Positions 1 through 8,812 are shown, counted from the first letter of the stretch. The stretch is DNA of 61,988 nt from Devosia sp. (GCA_026126125.1 JAHCJW010000004.1:1-61988), one strand, 5' to 3'. Made by a program: numbers and translations. The notes: a model not told the origin generated them from the sequence alone.

Positions 1-2
1 GG

Positions 3-1076
3 TTATACCCCGGGGGGGCGGCCCGGGCCCCCGGCGATGAGGGAAGCTTCCTCCATGCCGGCATGGATCAGTTCCTGTACGCGATCGAACTGGCGGGCGA
101 AGGCGACAGGGCCGATATGCGGCCCCTCCGCGCTTGCCGGGCCGACCGCAACCGATTGGGCGACACGGCGCGCGACATCGACCGCTCGGTCATAGATGGA
201 ACGCTCGACAAGCATGCGGGTCGGCGCATTGCAACTCTGGCCGCTATTCATGAAGCAGTGACGTACGCCTCGCTCCACTGCCATGTCGTCTGCGTCAGCA
301 AAGACGAGGTTTGCCCCTTTGCCGCCAAGCTCGAGCGACACACGCTTGAGGCTCGGGGCCGCGGCCTGGCTGATGGCAATGCCCGCCCGGGTCGAGCCGG
401 TAAAGCTCACCATGTCGATGTCGGGATGAGTGGCGAGGCGCTGTCCCGCCCCCTCCCCGTCGCCGTGCACGAGATTGAAAACGCCGGGAGGAAGGCCGGC
501 GCTATCCATAATTTCGGCGAAGAGATTGGCGGAGAGCGGCGCGATCTCCGAGGGCTTCAGCACGAGTGTGCAGCCAGCCAGCAGCGCGGCAATGACCTTG
601 AGGGCGATCTGGCTGATCGGCCAGTTCCAAGGGGTAATCAATGCGGCAACGCCAATCGGTTCCAGCGCGATGCGGTCTTGGGGTGCATGCGGCCCCAAAG
701 GTTGCAGGAAACTAAAACCGTCCATTGCAGCGAGATAATTGCTCATGTGCCGCGGCCCCGCCATTGCCTGGCTCTGGCGCGCGAGATCGATTGGTGCGCC
801 CATTTCCTGCGAAATGGCCCGGGCCATTTCCTCGCTGCGCTCAAGCGAGATCTCGCGCATCCGCTCGACCAGCCGCATGCGCTGCGCTGGCTCGGTGTTG
901 GCCCAGGCAGGAAAAGCCGCCCGGGCCGCTGCAACGGCGTCATCGACACCTGTTTCGTCGGCCAGGGCCAGCGTGCCATAAGGCTCTTCGGTCGAGGGGT
1001 CGATCAGCACCTGCTCGCGCCCTGAATGAGCCGGCGTCCAACGCCCTCCAATATAGAAATGACGCAGGTTGAGCAT
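3..1076 (-). CDS. NAD(P)-dependent aldehyde dehydrogenase, C-terminus cut by window edge
   Basis: Aldehyde dehydrogenase superfamily enzyme, oxidising an aldehyde to its acid with NAD(P). The 357 visible residues hold the cofactor segment TPWNWP, the general-base motif LELGGKG (Glu near 249) and the nucleophile motif NSGQSC (Cys near 282). The frame runs off the left edge; family members are about 470-490 residues, so roughly a quarter of the protein is missing from view. It is the last visible gene of a minus-strand run after a binding protein and two permeases, suggesting that the imported compound or a product of it is an aldehyde. Substrate unknown. Confidence 0.9.
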   Translation of the reverse strand: MLNLRHFYIGGRWTPAHSGREQVLIDPSTEEPYGTLALADETGVDDAVAAARAAFPAWANTEPAQRMRLVERMREISLERSEEMARAISQEMGAPIDLARQSQAMAGPRHMSNYLAAMDGFSFLQPLGPHAPQDRIALEPIGVAALITPWNWPISQIALKVIAALLAGCTLVLKPSEIAPLSANLFAEIMDSAGLPPGVFNLVHGDGEGAGQRLATHPDIDMVSFTGSTRAGIAISQAAAPSLKRVSLELGGKGANLVFADADDMAVERGVRHCFMNSGQSCNAPTRMLVERSIYDRAVDVARRVAQSVAVGPASAEGPHIGPVAFARQFDRVQELIHAGMEEASLIAGGPGRPPGV

Positions 1077-1102
1077 CGGCCCATTCTCCTATTTGCGGCG
1101 AC

Positions 1103-1945
1103 CTAACCCTTGGTGGCGCCGTCTGCCATGCCCTGAATGAGCCACTTCTGTACAAGCAGTGCAAAGACCACGACCGGCACGACCGTGATGGTACCGACCG
1201 CCGTCAGCGCGCCCCAATTGGCGCCGTTCACCGTATCCTGCGCAATGCCGGCCATGGCGATCGGAATGGTGGAGGCATTGCGGTTGGTGAGCACAAGGGC
1301 GAACAGCAATTCTTCCCAGGCAAGGATCATGCTGGCGATCAGCGTCGAGAGCAGAGCCGGCAGAGAGATCGGCACGATGATGCGGAAAAAGGCGCCAAGC
1401 CGGCTGCACCCATCGATCATCGCCGCTTCTTCCAGTTCCTTGGGCAAGGCAAGGAAGAAACCGCGCATCAGCCACATCACATAGGGAATGAGGAAGGTGC
1501 AGTAGGCAAGGATGAGGGTGATGTGCTTGTCCGTCAGGCCAAGCTTTCGCGCCACGAGGAACATGGGCACGGCCAGAGCAACCGGCGGCACGCCGCGCGA
1601 GAGCAGCATGAGCACGCCGATAGTGCCGGCGCCGCGGATCTTGATCCGGGCCAGAGCATAGCCTGCCATGGCGCCCGCGACCACCGAAAGCAGGCCCGAC
1701 CCCACCGCCACAATGACGGTATTGAGCAGGCGATGCGGCACCTCGGCGGGCCGGATGCCTTCCAGATAATGGATGAGCGTGGGCGCGAAAATGAAAGTCG
1801 GCGGCGAGGTGAAAATGTCCGTCTGCTGCTTGAACGAGGTCAGCACCATCCAGATGATGGGAAAGAGGAAGGTGAGACAGGCCAGCGCCCCAACCCAGAT
1901 GCGGATGGTCCGGCCCCAGCGGAATGATTTGACGGCAGTGGTCAT
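1103..1945 (-). CDS. Sugar ABC transporter permease, MalG-type (CUT1)
   Basis: Inner-membrane permease half of a carbohydrate importer, 280 residues, the normal size for MalG-like subunits. About six hydrophobic segments are visible, beginning with one near residues 15-35. The ATPase-docking EAA loop appears as EEAAMIDGCSRLGAFFRII at about residues 180-200. Its start overlaps the stop of the upstream MalF-like gene, so the two are co-translated partners. No ATPase gene accompanies this transporter in the window, so it must borrow one encoded elsewhere. Confidence 0.92.
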   Translation of the reverse strand: MTTAVKSFRWGRTIRIWVGALACLTFLFPIIWMVLTSFKQQTDIFTSPPTFIFAPTLIHYLEGIRPAEVPHRLLNTVIVAVGSGLLSVVAGAMAGYALARIKIRGAGTIGVLMLLSRGVPPVALAVPMFLVARKLGLTDKHITLILAYCTFLIPYVMWLMRGFFLALPKELEEAAMIDGCSRLGAFFRIIVPISLPALLSTLIASMILAWEELLFALVLTNRNASTIPIAMAGIAQDTVNGANWGALTAVGTITVVPVVVFALLVQKWLIQGMADGATKG

Positions 1946-2871
1946 GGCTCGTTCTCCAGGCGGCGGCTACCCCATAGGAAAATACCGGTCAATATGGTCG
2001 TGCCGACCAGAACGAGGACCGCCATGGCCGAAGATTCGGCAAAGCGCAGGGAGCGGAAGGCCTCTTCATAGATGAAGAGATTGATGACTTTGGTGGCGGC
2101 GCCGGGACCGCCAAGCGTCGCCGAGAGCACGATATCAAACATCTTCACGGCACCGAGCCAACGCACCACAAAGGTGGCGGCGATAATCGGAGCGAGGAGC
2201 GGCAAGGCAATGTAGCAGAGCATCTGCCACCAATTGGCGCCATCGATCTCCGCCGCTTCGAACACGTCGCGGGGCAGCGACAACAGGGCGGCGGAAGCGA
2301 TGAGGACGATGAAGGGGGTCCAGCGCCAGGTGTCGATGATGACGACCGAGGCCATGGCCAGGTTCGGATCGCCGAACCAGTCGAACGGGCCGATGCCGAA
2401 AAAGCCGAGGAAATAGTTGGCGATGCCCCAAAGCGGATCGAGCATCATGCGCCAGATACCGCCGGCGACGACGGGCGCCACGACCATGGGGATGATGAAG
2501 AGGCCGCGAATGAGCCCCCGGCCCCGCCATTCGGCGTGGATGAGATAGGCAATGCCGAAACCAAGGATGATCTGCAGCGGCAATGCAAAGACGAGATAGA
2601 CAGCCGTGACGCGAAGCGATGACCAGAACCGGTAGTCGGCAAGCACTTTTGCATAATTGTCCCAGCCAACCCACTCGCCGGGGCTAAAGGTCATGAGGTC
2701 GAAGCGCGAGAAGCTGATCTGCGTCATATAGGAGATCGGATAGGCAAGCATGGCGATCATGATAATCGCGGCGGGCAACATGAAGGTCCAGCGCGACGCA
2801 AAATCGCCAATCCTGGCAAAAGCCAGGGAGCGCACGCGGCGCTCCCTGTAGGTAGTGGTCTCAGTCGTCAT
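1942..2871 (-). CDS. Sugar ABC transporter permease, MalF-type (CUT1)
   Basis: Partner permease of the MalG-like subunit, 309 residues. A basic N-terminal stretch precedes the first membrane segment (about residues 30-50). The EAA loop is EAAEIDGANWWQMLCYIALP near residues 205-225. It lies 27 bp downstream of the binding-protein gene and overlaps the next permease by 4 bp, giving the usual order binding protein, MalF, MalG. Substrate cannot be read from the sequence. Confidence 0.92.
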   Translation of the reverse strand: MTTETTTYRERRVRSLAFARIGDFASRWTFMLPAAIIMIAMLAYPISYMTQISFSRFDLMTFSPGEWVGWDNYAKVLADYRFWSSLRVTAVYLVFALPLQIILGFGIAYLIHAEWRGRGLIRGLFIIPMVVAPVVAGGIWRMMLDPLWGIANYFLGFFGIGPFDWFGDPNLAMASVVIIDTWRWTPFIVLIASAALLSLPRDVFEAAEIDGANWWQMLCYIALPLLAPIIAATFVVRWLGAVKMFDIVLSATLGGPGAATKVINLFIYEEAFRSLRFAESSAMAVLVLVGTTILTGIFLWGSRRLENEP

Positions 2872-2898
2872 GACGATCCGATCTCCTTGCTTGTGAGA

Positions 2899-4248
2899 TT
2901 ACTGCAGCGCTTCTGGAATCCTGTCGGCAGCGATCTGCAAGGCTTCGGCCACCGGGATTTCGTTTGCAAGAGCGCGCGCTGTTTCATCGGTGATGACCTG
3001 CAGGGCAGCATCCGAACGCGGGTGACGCAGAGTCCACATCTCACCCTGGGCGGCAACCTCGAAACCCTGACGCATGGCCGTGAAGACCGGCACGAGCCAA
3101 TCATATTTCGGGGTGCTATTGAGCGTTGACTGGCGGGCGGGCGCAATGCCCAGTTCGTTGGCGTAGAACTGTTCGCCTTCCTTCGAGCTCAGCCACTGCA
3201 GGAAAGCCCAGGCGGCCTGCTTGTTCTGGCTGTTGGCCGGCACGGTGCCGTTCCAGACGCCGCGATAGGTGCCACCGCTGACCGAACCCACCGGCAGGGC
3301 CTGAACGCCGACTTCCTCGGGCTTGAGCGTGGTCGTGGCCGCATCGATGGCGGTGCCCTTATAGACGCTGACCCAGTTGAAGAGCGTGGCCACCTGGCCC
3401 TGGCGGAAGGCCTGGAGGGATTCGGTGAAACCGTGGCTCAGCGCACCGGGCGGCGCGTAGTCGAGCAGCTTCTTGTGCGTTTCGAGAGCAGAAATGCCAG
3501 CTTCATTGTTGAAGGCGGGCTGCGCGTTTTCGTCGAAGAACCGACCGCCATTGCCGCTCAGGATTGCCTGCCAGATCGCGGGCGTATTGGGCTCGCGAAT
3601 GAAGTAGGTGTCGATGCCCCAGGCGTCGACCTGGCCGTCGCCATTGGTGTCCTGCACCAGCTTGGGCAATTGTTCGAGATATTCCGTCCAGGTCAGCTCG
3701 GGGGTAGGAGCAGGCAGGCCGGCCTTCTCGAAAAGCGTCTTGTTGTAGAACATCAACAACAGGTTCGAGCGCAGCGGCACGCCATATTGGACGCCGCTCC
3801 ATTCGCCGGACGAAAGCGCTGCCTGATAGAAATCATCCCAATCATAGCCGACGTCAGTCCAGGCGGCGATGTCTCCAGACTTGAGATCGGCAAGACCACC
3901 GGTGGAGGCGAGTTGGGGAACCCACTTCTCATCGACGATAGCAACGTCATAAAGCGGCGAGGGGCTGGTGATGTCGAGCATGGCTTTTGCCAGATATTCG
4001 ACGAAGGGGACGCTATCGACCGTCACCTTGATGTTTGGGTAGACCTTGTTGAATTCAGGGACCACAAGGGTCTGCATCTGATTGGCGAACGATTCATTGG
4101 CCGAGACGCGGATTTCAACGGGGTGTTCGGCCGTACCCAGTCCAGCATCTTGAGCCGATGCACCGGCGCCGAGCGCGGCGGCAGCCATCACGGCCAGACC
4201 GCTGACGACCACAGTTCGCCGCCCAATCTTCTGTATCTTACGTGTCAT
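2899..4248 (-). CDS. Extracellular solute-binding protein, family 1
   Basis: Periplasmic receptor of the importer encoded immediately downstream. The 449-residue protein opens with a twin-arginine-like basic region and hydrophobic core ending near ASAQ, a signal peptide of about 33 residues. The mature part has CUT1 receptor features: an N-terminal lobe with EFNKVYPNIKVTVD, a central NWVSVYKG segment and a C-terminal lobe with AWAFLQWLSSKEGEQF. It is first in the minus-strand operon and is preceded by a promoter element shared with the divergent DUF2804 genes, so these genes probably respond to the same signal. Confidence 0.9.
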   Translation of the reverse strand: MTRKIQKIGRRTVVVSGLAVMAAAALGAGASAQDAGLGTAEHPVEIRVSANESFANQMQTLVVPEFNKVYPNIKVTVDSVPFVEYLAKAMLDITSPSPLYDVAIVDEKWVPQLASTGGLADLKSGDIAAWTDVGYDWDDFYQAALSSGEWSGVQYGVPLRSNLLLMFYNKTLFEKAGLPAPTPELTWTEYLEQLPKLVQDTNGDGQVDAWGIDTYFIREPNTPAIWQAILSGNGGRFFDENAQPAFNNEAGISALETHKKLLDYAPPGALSHGFTESLQAFRQGQVATLFNWVSVYKGTAIDAATTTLKPEEVGVQALPVGSVSGGTYRGVWNGTVPANSQNKQAAWAFLQWLSSKEGEQFYANELGIAPARQSTLNSTPKYDWLVPVFTAMRQGFEVAAQGEMWTLRHPRSDAALQVITDETARALANEIPVAEALQIAADRIPEALQ

Positions 4249-4310
4249 GCTGGTTCCTCCTCAGGCATGCTGGTTCCGCGGCACTCATCTGACCGCTCGC
4301 GCCAAGCGCC

Positions 4311-4345
4311 TGCATTACTTACTGTCTGGCCGGTAAGGTGTCAAT
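4311..4345 (-). promoter_or_regulatory. Promoter element of the ABC/aldehyde dehydrogenase operon (inverted twin of 4554-4588)
   Basis: Read on the minus strand this 35-bp segment begins ATTGACAC, a good -35 box, and ends with TAAGTAATG about 17-19 bp further on. It matches the plus-strand element at 4554-4588 at 27 of 35 positions, including the core TTACCGGC. It lies about 60 bp before the binding-protein start. The shared core is a candidate operator. The rest of the 4249-4669 gap contains no gene that I can recognise. Confidence 0.6.
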
Positions 4346-4553
4346 CGGCAGCAAATCGTGCAATTGAGAAAGTTCTTTGCCACGTTCCAGGCTTTCACTT
4401 GCGCCTGCAAAGCGCACGTCTTGCGGCCGTTTTGACGGACCTCTGCCACTTGCGCGCGAGCGATTTTGAGGGCGGCACTGCTCAGGCCAGTATGCCGCGC
4501 CAATGCGGTTGTACGCCGGCATCCGCAAAGGCCATGAAGCTGCTGTCGCGACC

Positions 4554-4588
4554 ATTGACACTTTACCGGCTGACCAGTTAATAATGAA
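4554..4588 (+). promoter_or_regulatory. Promoter element of the DUF2804 pair (inverted twin of 4311-4345)
   Basis: Begins ATTGACAC (-35 box TTGACA at 4555-4560) and ends AATAATGAA, with AATAAT at 4580-4585 as the best -10 match. It is 82 bp upstream of the first DUF2804 start. Eight of its 35 positions differ from the reverse complement of 4311-4345, so the two divergent operons use nearly the same promoter sequence and probably the same regulator, which is not encoded next to them. Confidence 0.6.
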
Positions 4589-4669
4589 ACTAATTGCGCG
4601 AAGTCACTTTTCGCACCGTCAACCCTGCCCCAACAATCCCAATAAAATCCGATGACTAGGGAGAAACCG

Positions 4670-5695
4670 ATGCAACATGAGGTCACGTCTGAGCACGACC
4701 TGCTGGACCAGAACGGCAATCTGATCGAGCCCGGCTGGGCCCGCCGGCCGCTCCAGCACTATAACCGCGAGGCCGTCGCCCACCCTGCCGATCGGATCAA
4801 GGAGTGGAACTACTTCTTCTTCGGCGACGAACAGTATGGCATCGGCCTCTCCATGGCGGATGTGGGCGCTTTCCATCGTCTCTCCTGTGCCTTCCTCGAT
4901 TTCAAGAACGACTGGCAGGTCAATAACATGGCCTTCTCGGCTTCCGCCGAAGGCGCAGTCGAGATGACGGCCTCGCCTTATGGCGACGTGCATTTCCGCA
5001 ATGATCAGGCCGAGGGCCACCACCGCTATCGTCCCAACGGGCTCGACATCACGGTGCGATTCAAAAATTTCTCCGACGGCAATGATCTCATCGTCGATGT
5101 CAGCCTCGAAACCCCGCCCGGCGACTCGATCGAGCACGCTTTCCACTTCGCCGAGGAACCGGGCCTGTTTTTCCACTGCCACAAGCAGACCTGCATCCGC
5201 GTGAGCGGCACTGTCCGCCTCGGCGATCTGACCCATACCTATGACCCGGCCAGCGCTTACGCGGTCAAGGACTGGGGGCGCGGGGTCTGGCCGCGGCACA
5301 CGACGCCCTATTGGGGCGCAGCCAATGCCGTCGTCGACGGCAAGGATTTCGGCTTCAATATCGGCTATCGCTATAGCGACGTCGAACCGGCCACCGAAAA
5401 CGTCATCTTCTATGACGGCGTCGCCCACAAGCTCGAGCATGTGGTCTTCCATATCCAGGACAATGAAACCGCCTGGATGAAGCCCTGGACCTTCACCTCG
5501 TCGGATGGCCGTTTCGAAATGACCATGGAGCCGGTGCTTGATCGCTCCTCGGTTGCCCCCAAGGACATCAAATACAGCGCCGTGCAGCACCAGACCTTCG
5601 GCTATTTCTCCGGAACCGTCATCCTTGATGATGGCCGCAAACTCAAGATCGACCGGGCCTTCGGCTTTGCCGAAAAGCTCATCAACGACTGGTAA
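4670..5695 (+). CDS. DUF2804 family protein, first tandem copy
   Basis: A 341-residue soluble protein of the DUF2804 family, whose biochemical role is not known to me. I chose the start at 4670 because a good AGGGAG ribosome site precedes it; an in-frame ATG 18 bp upstream is less likely. Family-type motifs include KEWNYFFFGD near the N-terminus, DWGRGVWP in the centre, WGAANAVVDGKDFGFNIGY, and a C-terminal IDRAFGFAEKLINDW. No signal peptide or membrane segment is seen, so it is probably cytoplasmic. It is followed after 26 bp by a paralogue and faces a sugar-importer operon with the same promoter element. Confidence 0.8.
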   Translation: MQHEVTSEHDLLDQNGNLIEPGWARRPLQHYNREAVAHPADRIKEWNYFFFGDEQYGIGLSMADVGAFHRLSCAFLDFKNDWQVNNMAFSASAEGAVEMTASPYGDVHFRNDQAEGHHRYRPNGLDITVRFKNFSDGNDLIVDVSLETPPGDSIEHAFHFAEEPGLFFHCHKQTCIRVSGTVRLGDLTHTYDPASAYAVKDWGRGVWPRHTTPYWGAANAVVDGKDFGFNIGYRYSDVEPATENVIFYDGVAHKLEHVVFHIQDNETAWMKPWTFTSSDGRFEMTMEPVLDRSSVAPKDIKYSAVQHQTFGYFSGTVILDDGRKLKIDRAFGFAEKLINDW

Positions 5696-5721
5696 GAGGC
5701 CGCGAGGGCGGATCGACTGCA

Positions 5722-6756
5722 ATGCAATACGAAATCACCAAACCCCAGAACCTGCTGAATGCCGACGGAAGCCTGGTCGCGCCCGGCTGGGCACGACAGC
5801 CGCTGATCGCCTACAACAAGCCGTTCATCAGCCACCCGCCGAGCAAGCACAAGGAGTGGCACTATTTCTTTGCCGGTGACGACACCTATGGCTTGGGTTT
5901 CTCGGTCGCCAATCTTGGGTTCGTCCATCGCTTCTCGATGAGCTTCATGGACTACCGCAACGGCACCCAGGTCAATAACGGCGCGCTGTGCAATCCTGAA
6001 GACAGCATTTATCAGCCGCCGGCCGATTCCTATGGCTCGTTCAGCTTCCGCAATGACCATGCCAGCTACGAATATTCGGGCGGCAAGGACAGGGTGACCA
6101 TCCGCGCCGAGTTCCGCAAGTTCCGGGGCGATGAAACGCTCAAGATGGATCTCGTGCTCGATATGCCGGAAGGGGACACATTGTTCCACGCCTTCCCCTT
6201 CCCCGATGAGCCCGGTCAGTTCTTCTACTGCCACAAGATGCCCTGCATCCGCGTCAGTGGCACCGTCTCGCTGGGCGAGCTTGAATATCGCTATAACCCC
6301 GACGTCGCCTTTGCCGTGCAGGACTGGGGACGTGGCGTCTGGCCTGCCTACACCAACCCGTATTGGGGCGCAGGCTCCGGCATGGTCAACGGCAAGCCCT
6401 TCGGCTTCAATATCGGCTATGAATATGGCGATGTCGCCGCCGCAACTGAAAACGCGTTGTTCTATGACGGCCGCATCCACAAGCTCGATGACGTCGTGTT
6501 CCACATTCAGGACAACGAAACGGCCTGGATGAAGACCTGGACCTTCACCTCTTCGGACGGCCGCTTCGAAATGGAGATGGAACCGGTTCTCGATCGCCAT
6601 AGCATGGGCACATCAATCGGCCCGCAGCACCAGGTCTTCGGCCACTTCACCGGCAAGGTGATCCTCGATAGTGGCGAAAAGCTCACCATCGATCGCATGT
6701 TCGGCTTTGCCGAAAAATGCGTCTATCGCTGGGAGAACTTCCAAAAACCCGAATAA
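5722..6756 (+). CDS. DUF2804 family protein, second tandem copy
   Basis: A 344-residue paralogue of the preceding gene, collinear along its whole length: KEWHYFFAGD, CIRVSGTVSLGELEYRYNPD, DWGRGVWP, FGFNIGYEYGD, FHIQDNETAWMK and IDRMFGFAEKCVYRW all have direct counterparts. The most conserved stretches lie in the central and C-terminal thirds, while the segment around residues 75-110 differs. This suggests a duplication followed by divergence in specificity, or formation of a heterodimer. Function unknown; no signal peptide. Confidence 0.8.
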   Translation: MQYEITKPQNLLNADGSLVAPGWARQPLIAYNKPFISHPPSKHKEWHYFFAGDDTYGLGFSVANLGFVHRFSMSFMDYRNGTQVNNGALCNPEDSIYQPPADSYGSFSFRNDHASYEYSGGKDRVTIRAEFRKFRGDETLKMDLVLDMPEGDTLFHAFPFPDEPGQFFYCHKMPCIRVSGTVSLGELEYRYNPDVAFAVQDWGRGVWPAYTNPYWGAGSGMVNGKPFGFNIGYEYGDVAAATENALFYDGRIHKLDDVVFHIQDNETAWMKTWTFTSSDGRFEMEMEPVLDRHSMGTSIGPQHQVFGHFTGKVILDSGEKLTIDRMFGFAEKCVYRWENFQKPE

Positions 6757-6852
6757 TGGCGGGTTGATCCATGTCGGATGGGGCGTCCCACCGCACCCGG
6801 CATGGTGTGATCAGCCTGGCCAGCCACGCGCCCGTGGAAGGAGTTTTGGACA

Positions 6853-6917
6853 ACATCTGCCGATGCGGCGCGTGCGCCCGTCGGCAGATGTCTGCATTCG
6901 CCGGCACGTCTGCCGGC
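6853..6917. other. Two consecutive hairpins downstream of the DUF2804 genes
   Basis: Perfect 11-bp arms ACATCTGCCGA (6853-6863) and TCGGCAGATGT (6881-6891) enclose a GC-rich loop that can itself pair. A second hairpin follows with GCCGGC arms at 6900-6905 and 6912-6917. There is no T-run, so this is not a classical intrinsic terminator; it may end or stabilise the upstream transcript. The surrounding gap (6757-7073) contains no gene. Confidence 0.5.
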
Positions 6918-6979
6918 TCATGACTTGGGCTCAGGGCGGCTGTGATCGCAAAGTCAGCAAGCTCATCATTGGCTCACTT

Positions 6980-6997
6980 GCTATACTCTAGTATAGC
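6980..6997. promoter_or_regulatory. Palindrome upstream of chaA
   Basis: GCTATACTCTAGTATAGC has 8-bp perfect inverted arms with a 2-bp centre, about 77 bp before the chaA start. It contains TATACT, a plausible -10 box, so it may be an operator overlapping the promoter. Between it and the gene, 7019-7041 can fold as CAAGGCAG/CTGCTTG with one bulged G, a small leader hairpin. I could not convince myself of a known metal riboswitch here. Confidence 0.45.
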
Positions 6998-7073
6998 TCA
7001 TTCCCCTTGCCTGTTTTTCCCAAGGCAGTTTTGTGCTGCTTGTCTTCGGAGCTGAGGCAAACGGGGACAGAGT

Positions 7074-8153
7074 ATGACCGCAAACAGTTTCAATCCTTTA
7101 TGGACAATAGTCGTTCCGCTCGTGGTGTGGGGCGTTCTGATTATATCCTGGTTCTTGCCTTCAACATTGCCTTTCGTGACGCTGTTAGGATTGTGCCTGA
7201 TCGCAAGCGTCATCGTTGCCGTCCACCATGCAGAGGTAATCGCACTCAAGGTGGGCGAGCCGTTCGGAACGCTTATTCTCGCTCTGTCTGTCGCCATTAT
7301 CGAAGTGTCACTGATCGTCTCGATGATCTTGTCGGGCGGGCCGGAGGCGATGGCTTTGCCGCGTGACACCATCTTCGCCGCGGTGATGATCGTGCTCAAC
7401 GGCATGATCGGCGTTAGCCTGTTTGTTGGCGGCATCAAGCACAAGACGCAATTGTTCAATGTCGAAGGGATGACCGACGCCATCGGCGTGGTTACCGTCA
7501 TTGTCGGATTGATTTTGGTGTTTCCAAATTTCTCTGCCGCGGCCCCTGGACCGATCTATTCGCCGCTGCAATTGATGTTCGTGGCCCTCGCCACCCTGGC
7601 GATATTCGTGGGCTTCATCCTGTTTCAGACGGTGCTGCACCGCGAGTATTTCCAGTCAGATGATGCCGATGACGGGCATGGCAGGGATCACCCGGACAGC
7701 TCGACGACACTGATCAGCTTGGCGCTCCTGGTGCTGTCGCTGACTGCTGTCGTTCTGGCGGCCAAGGCAGTATCGCCGACGCTTGAAAGTTTCCTCGGGC
7801 AAGTGGGAGCGCCAGCGGCAACGCTGGGGATCGTGATCGCTGCCCTGGTGCTCATGCCCGAGTTTGGCGCCTCCCTGCGTGCAGCGAGGGAGAACAGGAT
7901 GCAGTCCAGCCTGAACCTCGCCATGAGTTCGGTAATCGCAAGCATCGGCCTCACCGTGCCCGTTGTGGCGGCTCTGGGCATTTTCCTGGGTTGGCCGCTC
8001 GAGCTGGGGCTTGAACCTGCATCCATGGTTCTGCTGACCATGACGCTTTTTCTGACCGCTCTCAGCCTCAGGACCGGCAATACAACATTGCAGCCAGGCC
8101 TGGCCCATCTGGTGCTGTTTGCGATCTATATTTTCTTCAGCTTCGTGCCGTAA
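7074..8153 (+). CDS. chaA: Calcium/proton antiporter, ChaA type
   Basis: Inner-membrane cation/proton exchanger of the CaCA superfamily, 359 residues, about eleven hydrophobic segments. The two inverted repeats are visible: GEPFGTLILALSVAIIEVSL in the first half (about residues 63-82) and ATLGIVIAALVLMPEF in the second (about 246-261), each with the conserved membrane-embedded Glu. A hydrophilic loop with YFQSDDADDGHGRDH joins the halves. It probably exports Ca2+ or Na+/K+ at alkaline pH. It stands alone with its own leader and converges on the hupE gene, separated by a terminator. Confidence 0.9.
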   Translation: MTANSFNPLWTIVVPLVVWGVLIISWFLPSTLPFVTLLGLCLIASVIVAVHHAEVIALKVGEPFGTLILALSVAIIEVSLIVSMILSGGPEAMALPRDTIFAAVMIVLNGMIGVSLFVGGIKHKTQLFNVEGMTDAIGVVTVIVGLILVFPNFSAAAPGPIYSPLQLMFVALATLAIFVGFILFQTVLHREYFQSDDADDGHGRDHPDSSTTLISLALLVLSLTAVVLAAKAVSPTLESFLGQVGAPAATLGIVIAALVLMPEFGASLRAARENRMQSSLNLAMSSVIASIGLTVPVVAALGIFLGWPLELGLEPASMVLLTMTLFLTALSLRTGNTTLQPGLAHLVLFAIYIFFSFVP

Positions 8154-8197
8154 AACGCGTCGCGACTTTCCGGATTTGCTCTTTGTGGCCAAGAAGA

Positions 8198-8227
8198 AGG
8201 CCGCCTCTCCGGTCGGTGAGGCGGCCT
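8198..8227. terminator. Bidirectional terminator between chaA and hupE
   Basis: Perfect 10-bp arms AGGCCGCCTC (8198-8207) and GAGGCGGCCT (8218-8227) around a 10-nt loop, lying between two convergent genes. The minus-strand exit is T-rich (TTCTTCTT); the plus-strand exit has only TATTTG. Confidence 0.75.
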
Positions 8228-8235
8228 ATTTGCGG

Positions 8236-8808
8236 TCAGAGGGCGACAGCGAGCGAGACGCCGACTACGGCGATAGAGGCTCCGACGAGACGGGCGGCCA
8301 GGACCGGAACACGCCGGCCAATCAGGAGGCCGGCCAGATGCAGGCCGGCTGTGGTGAGGACAAATCCGAAAAGATAACCGGCGACAGACCCGCCCTGTGG
8401 CACCTCCAGCCCATGGGCAAAACCGTGGAAAAGCCCGAAGATCGCGGTAAGCGCCACCACGCCATACCGGGGGACGAACCGGGCCGGGACCAGGACGAGA
8501 ACGCCCAGGGCAATGACCGAGGCAACGATGGCAGTCTCCACGCCGGGCAAGGTCAGACCCGCCAAACCGAGTGCAGCACCGGCCAGCATGGCACCGAGAA
8601 AGGCGGCGGGCATCAGCCACAGCATGCGACCACCGCAGATGGCGGCAATGAGCCCCACCGCGACCATGGCCAGGAGGTGGTCCATGCCGGTAATGGGGTG
8701 CAGAATCCCACTGGCGAAGCCGGATGTTTCGGGGTGCCCGGTATGGGCAAAAACCGCAGTTGGCAGCAGAACCAGCCCGGCGGCGGTCAGAGTCAGAAAT
8801 TTGCGCAT
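8236..8808 (-). CDS. hupE: HupE/UreJ family nickel permease
   Basis: Small membrane protein, 190 residues from ATG 8808, which has an AGGTGA ribosome site; a longer reading frame upstream has no such support. A signal peptide ends at VFAHTGHPE. About six membrane segments follow, with the family motifs HPITGMDHLLAMVAVG and GLFHGFAHGLE, whose histidines are the proposed Ni2+ ligands, and a late TTAGLHLAG. HupE/UreJ proteins accompany nickel enzymes (hydrogenase, urease). Here neither is present; the partner is an arginase-fold enzyme resembling Ni-dependent guanidine hydrolase, which supports nickel supply as its role. Confidence 0.85.
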   Translation of the reverse strand: MRKFLTLTAAGLVLLPTAVFAHTGHPETSGFASGILHPITGMDHLLAMVAVGLIAAICGGRMLWLMPAAFLGAMLAGAALGLAGLTLPGVETAIVASVIALGVLVLVPARFVPRYGVVALTAIFGLFHGFAHGLEVPQGGSVAGYLFGFVLTTAGLHLAGLLIGRRVPVLAARLVGASIAVVGVSLAVAL

Positions 8809-8812
8809 GAGT

